Part shown: positions 14,447 through 26,702 of the stretch, piece after piece
Layout of the letters: the number at the start of each line of letters is the position of its first letter
How positions within the stretch are numbered: the first letter of the stretch is position 1
From: Psoroptes ovis
Lineage: Eukaryota > Arthropoda > Arachnida > Sarcoptiformes > Psoroptidae
Direction: 5' to 3'
DNA length: 64,000 bases
Assembly: GCA_002943765.1 (NCBI GenBank)
Contig: PQWQ01000032.1
Span: 124,001-188,000 of the forward strand
Translations under genes and position numbers: made by a program
Notes under the pieces: generated by a model
What the model was told of the DNA's origin: nothing
Databases searched by the model: none
The model's input: the letters and a program-made list of their open reading frames with translations, nothing else

Positions 14447-15127
14447 ATGGATTTACGTGAATTTTTCGATAGTATTTTCAATATCGAAGATACTATTGAA
14501 GATTTGGAAAAAAGTTTCATTCGTGGTAATTTTATTTTGGATGGCAATGGTGGTGGTGGCCAAAGACGTCCTCGTGATTTGATGCTCAAAAATTCATCAA
14601 CATCTGCGATTAGACGATCAAACAATTCATTCACTGACATTTTCCGATCATATAGTCATGATCATATTGACAATCAACGATCCGGCAGTCAATTTATGAA
14701 ATCAAAATCATATACAAAAGAATTTAAATCAAATTCTGATGTAAGTATCATCTCATAATGTATTGAATCATTACCAATTCATTTTAATGTATATTTTAAA
14801 GGGTCGCTTTGAAGAGAGAATCATCATCAAAGATGATGATGGTAACGAGCGAATCATCACCAAACAATCGGATGGTTTGAAAACTGTACAACGTGAAATA
14901 CATAAAAAAGATGATAAAATTGTTCAAAACAAAGAGGTGATATCCGACATTGGAGGTAAAGGGTTTCAAATTTTTATTACAAGAAAATTAATGAATTTGA
15001 TTAAATTTACACATGAATAGATGATGTTGAAATAGTCGAAAATGTATTCGCTGGTGAAGAGAAATCGAACCGAACAAATCCACCGAATTCATGGAATTAT
15101 TGGTCATTTATCTGGCCATTTAAATGA
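14447..15127 (+). CDS. HAX1-like protein
   Basis: Three exons, 14447-14740, 14802-14955 and 15021-15127, give 184 residues. The N-terminus MDLREFFDSIFNIED resembles the short helical start of HAX1, and the second exon contains SDGRFEERIIIKDDDGNERI followed by an ITKQSDGLKTV segment, paralleling the HAX1 C-terminal module (verified by eye only) with its repeated charged beta-hairpin. The end WNYWSFIWPFK is Trp-rich, like the HAX1 terminus. HAX1 works with mitochondrial CLPB and in apoptosis control. Similarity is short, so an unrelated fast-evolving protein is possible. It shares a promoter with NAF1 and ends 4 bp from the RNF113A stop on the other strand. Confidence 0.5.
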
Positions 15128-15131
15128 ATCA

Positions 15132-16288
15132 TCATGTGTCTTCTTCGGGGCTCGATGAATCGTCATTGAATTGCTGCTTTTGATTTTCATTTTTACTGTG
15201 ATCATCTTCAACATCGTCATCATTAGTAGTTGTATCTTGATTATTTGTATTGTTCAATTTCATACGTTTTTCAATATCTTTAGCCATGTTAAATACACCA
15301 CTTGTTTGTGCTGAACAAACAAAACATCTGGTTGATTTTTTATAATGTTCTAACGCACATTGTTGACAAAAATAGTGTTTACATTTGGTAACGACAGGAT
15401 TGATGAATCGTTCACGACATATGAAACATGCGAATGGTAAATCATCATCATCATTGATTTTGTATTTATCAGGGTCATCATCACCATCTTCATCATGGTT
15501 GTGATGATGTGATTGTTTTGCTTCTTCCAATTCCAGTTGCCAACCAGCTTTGTAGTCGGATCGGTCATGTAAAAATTTACAAGAATCACCGAAACCACAG
15601 AATCCAGTTTCTTTGTAATCTTTGCAAATGTCTGGTTGATAATCCCAGCGAACTGTCGAGCGGATATTATCTGGTGCACGCATAGGACCACGACGAACAT
15701 GACCAGAAGATGCATTGCCAAATGGTGTATCTTTTTTCTGTTTGAATTGTTGATAATTATTGGCTCCATGATAAATTTGTTTCGAGTCATTATCATTATC
15801 CGGTTCATTGGCCATTTCTTCTTGTATTCGCCGTGCTCGTTCAAATATACTTTGAGCATCTTTATCACGTTCAGTTTCAGTTTCTAAAGTCATTGTAGCG
15901 CCCATATCAGCTGGACCTTCGCGGTGAGCTGATTTAGTCGATGCATAATTAACATGAATTGCGTCATTATCATTATCATCATCATCATCATCATCTTTAT
16001 CATCGGAATCGTTGGCCATTTTCCTACGATTAATCTTTTTCCGATATGAATGTGTTGATTGTATCATTGGATTTGGCTTTCGTTTTTTTCGATCAACATG
16101 TACCACACTCGATTGATCATCATCGCTTGAATCATTTTCTTCACTCGATGATTTTCTTCTTATTTGCCGTGTTCTAGCACTGAAAATCATAGAATTGGAC
16201 ACATTCAATTATGTAATATGACAAGGTTAGTACCTTACCTTTTGTTTGAATTTCTTTTGATGAAAAATTTACAATTATCATCGGACAT
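15132..16288 (-). CDS. RNF113A: RING/CCCH splicing factor RNF113A (Cwc24)
   Basis: Spliceosomal factor and E3 ligase that acts at the first splicing step. Two exons, 16239-16288 and 15132-16179, give 365 residues, starting MSDDNCKFFIKRNSNK. The order is a variable acidic N-terminal region, then IFERARRIQEEM, the NASSGHVRRGPMRAP linker, a CCCH finger (CKDYKETGFCGFGDSCKFLH) and a C3HC4 RING (CFICRERFINPVVTKCKHYF). These are nearly identical to animal RNF113A. An Asp run lies near residues 75-85, and the C-terminal tail after the RING is Asn/Asp-rich and lineage-specific. Confidence 0.95.
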
Positions 16289-16496
16289 TTTTAAGTTTTT
16301 TTCAAATTTCAAATTGATCGAATATTGTAAACATAGCAATGCATATGCACAATCAAAACAAATGACAAGAGCTGCCATCTATTGTTTGAAATAATAATTA
16401 TTAAATGTTTCAATTTTATTTTTAATTATTTAAAATGTGTTAATTAATTGTATTGTATACTATAGTAAGGAACAAACAAAAAAATTACAATCAAAT

Positions 16497-19400
16497 TCAA
16501 TAATTTGGCTGGGTGCTATTATCACCACCAAAAACACTGCCACCACCACCACCACCACCGAAACTACTACCGATCGGTGTATTAGCTGTTTGTGATGATA
16601 AATAGAGTTGACCATTTCGATCATGATAAGTTGTTGTCGATTCTTGTGATAATAAGAGGCCATCTATTTGGGAGCGATCTTCAAAACTATATGGATCCTG
16701 TCATTGATTGATGAAATCGGATCAATAAGAAATTAATCAAAGAAATAAAAAGAAAACATTCGAAACAAACCTGTGAAAGATCAGTTTGTGAAAATATATG
16801 TGGTTGTGATGAATAGCCTGTATGCGGCTGATATGATGAACCAGAATGACTTGATTGTTGATTGTTATGGCCAGATAATTGACCATATGTACCAGTATGT
16901 TGTTGAGTCAATAAATTTTGTGACAAATTCTGACTACTGTTATTACTATTATCTTGAGTTGAACATCTATTACGATTATTATTTTGGTATCTTTTATCAT
17001 TGTTTCGTTGTTTATTCGATCTTTGGTTGCTATTATTCGATGCCATTTGATGCTGTTGTTGTTGTTGCTGCTGTTGTCCGTAATAATTATTTTGTGGCAT
17101 AGTTATGAATAGCCCAATCGGTACAGGGAAATTCGATATGGCAGCCAAATTTGTTTGTGCACGATCATTGGCTATGTATGATAATTGATCATGTTGATTA
17201 GTGCTACCACCGAAACGGTTCCCGGCGCCACCACCATAATTAAAAGATTGATGGCTCAAATATGAATAATCATCATTATTATTACTGGATGATGTTAATC
17301 CAGATTGACCATAACGATTATTATTATTTTGGTTGTTCATTCCATATGGCATCGATGAAGCAGTTGTCATTGAATTCATTGGGGCATTATTATAATTATG
17401 ATTGCTGAAATTATTATTATTATTAGCCATTGATGATGTGACCATATTGAAAGATGAATAACCATTCGTTATGGGATTGACGAATGATTTTTTTGATTTT
17501 GAAAATTGTATTAAACTTTCTTTAAGATTATTCAATGGACCTTCAACTAATACATGTTGTTCTTTATAAAATGATAGCAAATGATTCCAAATCGGTTGTT
17601 TTGATAATACTTTTGGATTGCCAACAATTATTATTCCATAACGTGCACGTGTTAATGCAACATTTAATCGTCTTGGATCATTGAGGAATCCAATACCTTG
17701 ATGTTCATTCGAACGAACACAAGAGAATACGATTATATCTTTTTCTCTGCCTTGAAATGCATCCACACTGGCCACTTCAATTTCTTGATATAATTTTGTA
17801 TGGAATGAACCATTGTGTTGCATATACTGGACCAAAAATGATCGCTGTCCTTCATAAGGTGTGATTACACCCAGTTGTTCTGGTTTGAGACCAGATTTTA
17901 AAAATCTTGTGATAATTTTTTCAACATAAGCAGCTTCAGTACGATTTAAGTATGATGTACCAGAGCCGGCAATTTCTTCTTGTCCTTGACAGCAATAAAA
18001 AAACATTGGCCGATCTGCTATGGGCCATGGGAAATCAATTCCTTTCAGCTCTCGTTCAGAACCATGAACACCGTTTTGCAGTGAACCTTCATAGAATAGA
18101 TTCGATGGAAATTCACTAAGCGATGGATGCATACGATATTGTACTTCAAGTCGTATTGGTCGGATGCCAAGCACCACTAATCGTTCAAATAATGATCGTG
18201 AAAGACCAGCTTTTGCTGCTTTTTTACACATAACCACTGGACCAAGTTGACAATGATCACCGACTAAAACCAATTGTCGAACACCGAGTACAACCGGTAC
18301 CATGCATTCGGGTTCAGTCGCTTGCATCGATTCATCGATCAACATTGAATGAAATTTAAAACGTGCCAAACGAGGATCACCAGCACCAACACATGTACAG
18401 CAAATCACATCAGCTGATTCCAATAATTCGCGTTCACATTGTCGTTTCAATACACGATATCGTTTTTCGTCGGATGATGACAATTCACCTGTTTCATCTT
18501 TCAGTTGTTGCAGCTTACGAAGTTCTGAATGTCCAACCATTCCTCGTATTTGATTATGTAATGCTAAGAACGATACTGGGGAACTTATTGCTTCACGACT
18601 TTTGGCACATATTCGTACCACTTTCAAACCAGTCAAATGAATTTTCTCAGTCAGCTGATCGACAGCAATATTACTCGGTGCACAAACTAAAACAGGTGTC
18701 GATCCTGACCGCACGAAATGATATACGATTGATGCTGATGTGACTGTTTTACCGGTACCCGGTGGTCCTTGTATGAGGGTCAAACTTTTCGATGCTGATT
18801 GTTTCACTGCAAACATTTGTGATTTATTTAGTTCGGGCAAATTTGGTGGTAAATTCAATTTGATGTTCGATGATGATACTGACTTGGACATTGATTTATC
18901 ATCAATGTTATGACCAAGCAATTTATGATAAATACTGCTATTCACTGATGTATCATCGATTGTAAATTTACGTAAAGCAGCTTGCATTCTGTTGATTGGG
19001 GAAAAATCAATGAAATTCGAATGTTTACAATTTCGAATAAGAAAATATACCGATCAAAACTGGTAGATTTCCAAACAAAATCAACGGCAAAATTTGAATT
19101 GAAATTCGTTGGTACTCCATGATTATTTTTCAATTCGATAGCCACTTCATCACTATAATTATCTGGTATTTTGGTTACATGACCAATACCAGACCATGAT
19201 TTTGATGGATCACCGCTACCAACATATCGTAATTTGAGTTCATCACCATGCATCAGTCGCATATCGGTATCGGATTTTGCGATACGAAAATATGCAATTA
19301 TTTTCATATTCAGGCCAACATCCCAGCGAACTTCAATATTATCTTGGGTTTGTGATTCTTTTAGCTTTTTATCGTATTCAGCTTCCAGCTTGACTAATGG

Positions 19401-20291
19401 TGAGAAGATACTTTGATATTGATAAGCATCTTCATAGGCAACCAACACTTGTTGCGGTTCTTCATCAACGCCAGGTTTTTCGAGATCTAAAAATGTTGCC
19501 TCGGTGCTACCTTCTTTCCACAATTCTTCAAGTTTATTTATTTGTTGTGCAGTTATTTGTCTTGCACGTAATTGTTCTTCATCTGATGGAACTTTGACCA
19601 ACCAAGACAAGAACATACGTTCCGATATTAATGGTTTCCATTGATCAGGATCCCAATTCATATCTTTAAGGCTTGATTGTGCTGCACATGGTTGACGACA
19701 AAGCAATACAACAACTGAATCTGCTTTGGCCGGTATAAAACCCAGCACGAATACATTACGACATCCACAACTATAACATTCAAGTACAGTATCACCAAGG
19801 GTACCATCTTTGTGGAGACTAACTTCTTTATGCTTGGAACGAACTAAATGATTTATGATGTGACTGCCCGAAGTATTACCACGACCATTACAGAACCATT
19901 TTTTACAGATATTACATTGTACAACAGTATTAGGATCATGTATACCACAATATTTACATGCATGCGCTGGTAATTCTTTATTATAATCACTACTGATTGC
20001 ATTTTCATCATCATCATCTTCGAAATTTAATTCACTGAAATTTTGAGTGATGCCAGTGATATCAGATGTATCGATATTATTATTCGATGATGACTTATGA
20101 TCTTGAAACTAATTGATTAATGAGAATGAGAATAATTAAATCAAATTCGATTGCAGACATACCGAATTATTGAAAGGTGTTTGTGAGCTGGTGAACCGCT
20201 GTGAATATTCACCATAATCAAAATTACTACATTGTGTATTCATCAACATCAAATCATCATTATCTCTATGATCGTCAAGAAATTGTGACAT
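16497..20291 (-). CDS. UPF1: Regulator of nonsense transcripts 1 (UPF1 helicase)
   Basis: ATP-dependent RNA helicase central to nonsense-mediated decay. Four exons, 20163-20291, 19051-20108, 16771-18988 and 16497-16697, give 1201 residues. The N-terminal CH domain has its Cys/His ligands (HACKYCGIHDPNTVVQCNIC through CYSCGCRNVF). The superfamily 1 helicase core carries GPPGTGKT, DESMQATEPE, QYRMHPSLSE, VDAFQGREKD and LNVALTRARYG. The C-terminal tail is long and Asn/Gln/Ser-rich, with several SQ/TQ dipeptides as expected of SMG1 targets, a Gln run and a final Gly-rich patch (about base 16540-16560). Length slightly exceeds the human protein because of the low-complexity tail. Confidence 0.97.
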
Positions 20292-20484
20292 TTTTCAATT
20301 TTCAATCTTTAACTTCATATGAAATTGTGTTTAGGCTTATGATGATCATATTTCTTAAATATACATGCTATAACACATATAAATAACAAACACATATATT
20401 TCATCAAGCTCAATTAACTTGAAATCAAATGTGTCCGCCATCTATCGGAGAAAATTCGAGTCAAATTGAGAATAATTTTCAAAT

Positions 20485-20607
20485 TACATGGTTTAAAGTT
20501 TTAATTCGTAATTTTAAAATTGAATTTCGTAATTTTACGAAATGAAATTACATTGAAAACTACGAAAATCAACTTTAAAACTCTGAATAAAAACTTAAAA
20601 CTCCGTA
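20485..20607. mobile_element. 119-bp palindromic MITE, copy 2
   Basis: Element 20487-20605 with flanking TA dinucleotides, in the 404-bp spacer between UPF1 and RpS9. The inner part (TTTAAAGTTTTAATTCG and its inverse) matches copy 1; the outer five bases of the two arms have diverged. Confidence 0.75.
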
Positions 20608-20695
20608 ATGCCAAATACATATTTTATTTCAATTTTTTATTTCATTTCATATTAAAATAAAAAAATTAATCATGTTAAATGTTATTCCTTTTAAT

Positions 20696-21274
20696 TTATT
20701 CTTCTTCTTCCTCTTCAGCAGCTGTACCACCTTGAGCTTTTTTCATATTTTTCCTCTTCACACGACCTGGTCGGCCACCACCATATGGTGAACTTAATGA
20801 AAAATTAATATGTTTCTCCGAATCTAAACGAACAATGAATGACGGGATGTTGACCATTTGTTTACGTACACGAATATGACGTTGACGAATCAATACACGT
20901 GCATGATGAATGCTTTTAGCCAAAGCATGTTTAAAAACTTGAGTTTGTAGACGTCTTTCGAGGAAATCTTCAATACGTAAACCAAGAACATAATCGAGTT
21001 TCATACGTTCTTCTTCCAATACACCGATACGTACCAATCGTCGAAGTAATGCATTACCTTCGAATAAACGTTTTGGATCTTTTTCATCCAGTGTTAACAA
21101 TTCACGAGCAGCTTTACGAATTTTGGCCAATGTATATTTTACACGCCATACTTCACGTTTATTACGTAAACCATATTTACCGATCAATTTCATTTCTTGA
21201 TCAAGACGTTCTTTTTCAAATGGACGACGTGGTGTTACGTACGTCTTTGAATAGACGATTGGTACACGTGGCAT
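20696..21274 (-). CDS. RpS9: 40S ribosomal protein S9 (uS4)
   Basis: Small-subunit ribosomal protein of 192 residues, colinear with animal RpS9 throughout: KTYVTPRRPFEKERLDQEMK, GNALLRRLVRIGVLEEERMK, the S4 RNA-binding domain (EDFLERRLQTQVFKHALAKS) and SPYGGGRPGRVKRKN. The acidic end is a six-Glu run. The coding sequence is uninterrupted; the intron lies in the 5' UTR. The residues just after the start (PRVPIVYS) differ from vertebrates, as is common in this protein. Confidence 0.98.
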   Translation of the reverse strand: MPRVPIVYSKTYVTPRRPFEKERLDQEMKLIGKYGLRNKREVWRVKYTLAKIRKAARELLTLDEKDPKRLFEGNALLRRLVRIGVLEEERMKLDYVLGLRIEDFLERRLQTQVFKHALAKSIHHARVLIRQRHIRVRKQMVNIPSFIVRLDSEKHINFSLSSPYGGGRPGRVKRKNMKKAQGGTAAEEEEEE

Positions 21275-21603
21275 TTTTTATTTGTAGACCTAAGAAAAAG
21301 ATGAAAAAATATCGATCAAAACTTGATTCAAATTAATACAAAATAAGAAAAATCAATTTGAACTGATTGATTGATGCAAAATTCTTTGGGCCAACAAATT
21401 TTCGAACAAAAATCATTCCAATTTCCACGAAAAATGAAATCGGAATTGCTTAATTGGCCAGAATATTTGATACAGAATAAAATCTGGTATTTTTCAAGGT
21501 AAAAATCAGACAGAAAACATACCAATTCGTGGATAATTAGTTGGAAATTCACCAATATTCAAAAATCAAACAAAAGCATGAGGCATTTGAAGACGGAAAA
21601 AGG
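21275..21603 (-). promoter_or_regulatory. RpS9 5' UTR with intron and 5'-TOP-like start
   Basis: On the minus strand a pyrimidine tract CCTTTTTCCGTCTTC (21589-21603) looks like the terminal oligopyrimidine start of ribosomal protein mRNAs. A non-coding exon would run to 21523, followed by GTATGT; the matching acceptor TTCTTAG ends at 21290, 15 bp before the ATG. TOP tracts couple translation to TORC1 signalling; the exact start site is inferred. Confidence 0.5.
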
Positions 21604-21831
21604 AACATCGTAAACAATTGCAAAGCGTGTCGCTAGCGTGGAATTCTATTTCGAATGAAAAATTGCCGAGAAACTTTCCCATCGAAACAGCTGAAAATTG
21701 TTTTCGGAAACTTTTTTCAAAATTTTTTTAAATCAATTTTTTCAATTATTTTATTTTTATATGAATGAAAATTAATTAAAAATTCAAAATACACTCGTTT
21801 TGATGGTAAAAAACTCATTTATTTATTTCAA

Positions 21832-22705
21832 TCATGTCGAAGAAACTGAAGCTTTAGCACCGGACGAAGCAGATGATCGTCGGCGACGAGCTTCATCTTT
21901 TGCCTGCTTGGCTTCTTTTTGACGTTCGGCCAATAATCGTGCATATTCATTTGCTTGTTCTTTACGTTTTTCCGAGCGACGTCTTTTCAATGCCATACGT
22001 CTTCGTTTACGTTGTAATAATCGTGGTGTGATTAATCGTTGAATTTTCGGCGCCTTTGTTCGTTGCGGTTTACCTTCTTTTTGAGCCAATGGTCGTCGAA
22101 CAACATACTGGCGTACATCATCATCTTTGGAAAGATTAAATAATTTACGAATTTTGCTAGCACGTTTCGGTCCTAAACGTCTCGGTATTGATACATTGGT
22201 CAAACCTTCGATTTCTTGTGCTCCTATTCATTGTTTTGGAGAGAAAAAATTCGTGAGATATATTTCGAATCAAAGATATAGCCACATACCTCGTTTAACT
22301 ATGACCAATGACAATACACTCAAATTCGAATCAACGATACAACCGCGAACTGATTTACGTTTACGTTCACCAGTACGACGTGGTCGATAACATGAATGGC
22401 CAGCCGATAACAATAATCGAACACGACCATTTGTCAACACACCTTGTTTCATTGGGAAACCTTGTTTATCATTTCCACCAGTGATGCGAAAAACATAACC
22501 TTTCCATTCATCACCCAATGAATCGGCTTCAACTTCTTGTCCCATACGTTTATCATAGAAAATACGAAGTTTATGATCATCATCGATTTCGATGAGCTTT
22601 TGGGCGCTCGTTTGCGGATCAGCAATATTTAGCTATTCAAAATACAGGAATAAATCAATTTAATCATCAAAATTTGACCAAAAAAAACACTCCAATTTAC
22701 CTTCA
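21832..22705 (-). CDS. RpS6: 40S ribosomal protein S6 (eS6)
   Basis: Three exons, 22700-22705, 22290-22632 and 21832-22223, give 246 residues. Exon 1 encodes only Met-Lys, a common arrangement in animal RpS6 genes, followed by LNIADPQTSAQKLIEIDDDH. The protein matches the family through GHSCYRPRRTGERKRKSVRG and IPRRLGPKRASKIRKLFNLS. The C-terminal basic helix ends RRRRSSASSGAKASVSST, keeping the RRxSS core phosphorylated by S6 kinase. Adjacent to and codirectional with RpS9. Confidence 0.97.
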
Positions 22706-22760
22706 TTTTTGATTTATTCAATCAAAATCATAAACAATCAAAAGTCAATGCATAAGAATA

Positions 22761-22780
22761 GAAAAGGAAAGGAATAGGAA
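22761..22780 (-). promoter_or_regulatory. RpS6 5'-TOP-like pyrimidine tract
   Basis: Minus-strand TCCTATTCCTTTCCTTTTCT about 60-75 bp upstream of the RpS6 ATG fits a terminal oligopyrimidine transcription start. No transcript evidence. Confidence 0.35.
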
Positions 22781-22936
22781 ACACACATACAAAGAAAGAC
22801 ACGTGAATTGATCGTCTTCACATTCGATTTGCGCATGCCTCATACTATTTATACATAAAGGGAATGTAAACATGTTAATCTAGAATTAGTACAAATTCAA
22901 ATCGCTAGATGGTGCTTTTTATTCAAAATTATTTTA

Positions 22937-24769
22937 TTATAAATCATCCAAATCGTTTAATTCCGAATTTTTAATAGGTTTATGCTTAAATCCATTTCTA
23001 AGATCAATCTTTTCTTTTAAATAACGTATCGATGATTGATATGCAATATTTTGAGCGGTATGATCATTTGATTTCCATTGATTCCATGTATTTGTATCGA
23101 TTTCAATCGATGTACGCCTGAGCATTTGATCAAATTGTTTTCTTGTTTCTTCGAATAAATCCCGGAGTTTCTCAGACACTGATTTATTCATACGCTGATC
23201 TGCTTCCAGAATTTGTTGACGATAATTATTGAGCATAATTTCAATACGTTCAATGTCCATCAATGTCAGCCTGATATGATGTTCTTGCATATATGACAGC
23301 AGAAAATGAACATATGAAATATCTTGATGTCCACATGCTAGATTTACCAAGGTTCCCATTATGAATGAATTGGGAGTGATCGCACATTGTTCCATTTCTT
23401 TAAGAAATTTCCGAGCATCACTTGTACGATCACATGCAAATGCCAACGCTCCAAATGTCATAATATCTGGCCGAAGATTATTGTTTTGCATTTGTCGAAT
23501 CATTTGTTCACATTTTTCACGATTCTTTTGTTTGGCATAGATTTTAATGAAAACATTGTACAGACAAATATCGGGTTTTAGGCCATAACGAGCTAAAACA
23601 TTCTGGATCGGTTCAAAACAATCCACTGGACCATCACTGAGTAATTCAGCCATCAAAGTAAATGTTTTTAAATCTGGTTTCACAGCACAACTGTCCATTA
23701 GTTGTAGGTAGCCATCGACACCACCATACAGTAGAAATCGATTAGTAACCGAATCCAATGATTTAAAGTCGATAGCAACAATCGATGATTGATGATTAGG
23801 AATCAACAGGTTGGGTGATTCGTACTTGGAAGGATCAAGAATTGATGATTGATTATTTATGGGGACTTGCATATCTGATTTATTCACACCGATTAGTTTT
23901 ACAAGGTCTTTACTGGATTCGATTCGGCAATCACGTATCGAACGAAGAAATAAATTGAATGGTGATATATTCAGTTTGATTTTTTTACGTTGACGCAACA
24001 ATTGACGCATAAGATTTGTGGCTATGAAGAGACCATTTTGTGGATTTTGTATGGCACCCATCATCATCATACAATATGTATCGAGGTTAGGCGCCAGCCC
24101 ATTACGTTTCATTTGTTTCAATGTAGAATCTACATTTTTCTGATCACCATGCAGCGCAAATGTCTTAATCATGACATTGTATTGTGTCAGATTATAGTGA
24201 TAACCCTTCGAATCTAATTCACTTCGAAGTTCGAGAGCTTTGGTCAGGCCGAATTGGCGATCATCTTCATTCGAGCAATTAGCACATGAATTAAATAAGG
24301 CGGTTATCATTGCACGTGTTGGTCGATAATCATATCGTTGTTTCATTTCGTAATATAATTCAAATGCTTTCGATGTGTAACCAGTTTGTGCACAAGCATT
24401 GATTATCATTGTGTAAATATTGCGACTAGGTTTATAACGATCTTCGTAAGTCATATTATGAAATGTTTCAAGCAAATGATTGAGGTTTCGGGGCCGCTTC
24501 GAATATATTTCACTCAGAATACGTTCATATGCAGGCAAAGAAATTTTGATGCCACGTTTAATTTCCAAACGATCATAACCATCCGAATCATCTCGTAATC
24601 GTTCCGATTTCAGCGCTGATTTCTTGTTTGAATTTCTTAGCGCTGCCAGATCACCGAATCGATCTGGATCAAGCTTAGAGAAATCGATTTCAGTTGATGC
24701 TGTCGAACATAATCGTTGAATTGTTTGATAATACGGACTGATCAAAAATCTTTTAATTAAATTATTCAT
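22937..24769 (-). CDS. PTCD1: Mitochondrial pentatricopeptide protein PTCD1-like
   Basis: Intronless, 610 residues. A basic N-terminus with no early acidic residues (MNNLIKRFLISPYYQTIQRL) fits a mitochondrial presequence. Arrays of PPR helix pairs are visible: PSRNIYTMIINACAQTGYTS, PTRAMITALFNSCANCSNED, NLTQYNVMIKTFALHGD, PDICLYNVFIKIYAKQKN and PDIMTFGALAFACDR. The ALFNSCA block followed by LTKALELRSELDSKGYHYNL parallels PTCD1, which binds mitochondrial leucine tRNAs/16S rRNA and supports mitoribosome assembly. The PPR fold is certain; the PTCD1 assignment is probable. Confidence 0.8.
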   Translation of the reverse strand: MNNLIKRFLISPYYQTIQRLCSTASTEIDFSKLDPDRFGDLAALRNSNKKSALKSERLRDDSDGYDRLEIKRGIKISLPAYERILSEIYSKRPRNLNHLLETFHNMTYEDRYKPSRNIYTMIINACAQTGYTSKAFELYYEMKQRYDYRPTRAMITALFNSCANCSNEDDRQFGLTKALELRSELDSKGYHYNLTQYNVMIKTFALHGDQKNVDSTLKQMKRNGLAPNLDTYCMMMMGAIQNPQNGLFIATNLMRQLLRQRKKIKLNISPFNLFLRSIRDCRIESSKDLVKLIGVNKSDMQVPINNQSSILDPSKYESPNLLIPNHQSSIVAIDFKSLDSVTNRFLLYGGVDGYLQLMDSCAVKPDLKTFTLMAELLSDGPVDCFEPIQNVLARYGLKPDICLYNVFIKIYAKQKNREKCEQMIRQMQNNNLRPDIMTFGALAFACDRTSDARKFLKEMEQCAITPNSFIMGTLVNLACGHQDISYVHFLLSYMQEHHIRLTLMDIERIEIMLNNYRQQILEADQRMNKSVSEKLRDLFEETRKQFDQMLRRTSIEIDTNTWNQWKSNDHTAQNIAYQSSIRYLKEKIDLRNGFKHKPIKNSELNDLDDL

Positions 24770-26702
24770 AATTCAAATCAAATTCAAAAATCATATGATT
24801 TCTCTCTGCCACAAAAGTGGCTCCATCTATCGTTGAAAAATATTTTTATTTTCATCTGATTATGCTGCCACTGTGAAAAATTTATGATCATCTTCAACCA
24901 CTACCACAAAAAAGAATCAAGTTGGTCACGAGTTTTTTTTTTGTTCACAAAAAAGTGATTGACACAAACAAACAAATAAATAAACATTCAAACACATACA
25001 CACACATTGTCTTTGTCCGATGTACTTGAAAAAAGAAAAAACAAAAAACGTGATATTTTCATTTAATCGTAGCAGTATTAGAATGTGATGAATAAATAAT
25101 AAAAAAAAATTTTGAAAAGCAAACCCTCTGCAAAATCAATACCACTACTTTTAAAATTTTGCATAGTCATAAATCTCGCTCTATTATTTAAAAATCATGC
25201 CACTACCTTTTTTGCTTGTTGTTATTTATTTGTTTTTATTTGTGTCGTCGTTTTTTCTTTATTTGTGTTCGAAAAAAACAAAAACAAAAAAAAAAAATTT
25301 TGGGCGATGTGTGTGTATGTGATTGATAATATCATCATCATCATCACTATTTTGGTGTGTTTTTGTTTTTTATTTATTTTTTTATTTTTTGAAGTGTTTT
25401 CACAAAAACAAAGCTGGAAAAAGCCAAACAACACAACACAAAAAGCCATAAAAAGAGAATGAAAGAATCAAAAATAAAAGAACAACAAAGAATCGAATCA
25501 AATTTCAATCCAAAATAATTGAAAATTTAAAAACAACTGAAAAAATGTGAATGAAATTCGATTGTAATTCAAAGAATTCAATTGAATCGAATTGATGAAA
25601 TTCCAAAAATCAACAATTTTTTAAAATAAATCTTGAAATTTCAAAGGTAAATTGAAATTTTTTGAATCGAAATTTTTAAAAATTGAAAATTTGAAAGCCC
25701 AAAACACGCATACATAGATTCACAGCTCAACCCTTTCCTTTAATGTTTTTTTTTTAACAAAAACAAAAATGACAAATTCGATTTTCGAATGTTTTCACAT
25801 TTAATGAACTTCATTCTTTTGATTAGTATCAGAATTTCCACAGTCAAAAATTCGTCGTGTGCTGCTGTTTAGCTTTTATCAATCAAAATGATTTTAAAGT
25901 GTTTACATTTGATTAGCGAAATCAAAAATTGAATTGAAAAACTTTAGAAAACATTCGAATCTGAGATAACAATCAATTTTCAGTGCACCCATAGCCGCAG
26001 TGCTTCAATAAAGATAATTGAATCAAATTGAATGCTTTTTGATGTTGATTCTTTGATTGTGTTTACGTTGATATTGATATCCAAAAATCCATTATGTCAA
26101 TAAGAGAATTTATTTTTGTTTTGTTTTTTTTTTTTTTTGGACAATTTCAAAAAATTGAAAATAAATTTGAAGGTTATACATTCATGCACACAAACACTAA
26201 TACACACACACATTAAATTCATTCATAAATTCAATTTAATTCAAAAATAATAAATACATTAACCACAACAATAACGAAGACGACGACGAATCGTAATTTG
26301 ATTCGATCAACAACAACAAACGAACAACCACAGCAACAATTTGTTTAATTAGTGATTTTTCAATTAGCTAAATTTCACGTGAGATCAATTTGTCATTGTT
26401 TGTCAGGGAAAATGTGATTTGAAACACGAATATTATCCATGAGAAAAATCTTTGATTAATGGATAAATTTAATGATTCAGTATTCAAAGGATTATTGTTT
26501 TTTGAAAAATTTCAAAATACAAGCATTGGAATGTCTTGGAAACACGTGTGAATCTGAAATTTCGAATTTTAAATGAAATTATATCTTAAATTAATCATGT
26601 TTTTCTAATCATTACAGGTGTGTTGAAATGCTGAAATTAAATTTATGTAAATATGATCATAAGATATAAGCATTGAACCCTAATAACAATACAAATACAA
26701 AA
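24770..26702. other. Intergenic / unkempt 5' region, no gene seen
   Basis: Contains long homopolymer-rich stretches (T, A and mixed tracts around 24930-25500 and 26110-26140). Open frames here are low-complexity Phe/Lys/Asn translations on both strands and are not supported. An acceptor-like TTACAG at about 26618 precedes the upstream unkempt coding exon, so part of this region is probably 5' UTR and first intron. Confidence 0.4.

Noticed and set aside
20201..20386. Plus-strand 61-codon frame over the UPF1 start
   Set aside because: Antisense of the first UPF1 exon and promoter.
25112..25462. Plus-strand 116-codon frame (and its minus-strand partner)
   Set aside because: Phe/Val/Lys/Asn low complexity from T and A runs in a non-coding flank; no real ATG context or family.
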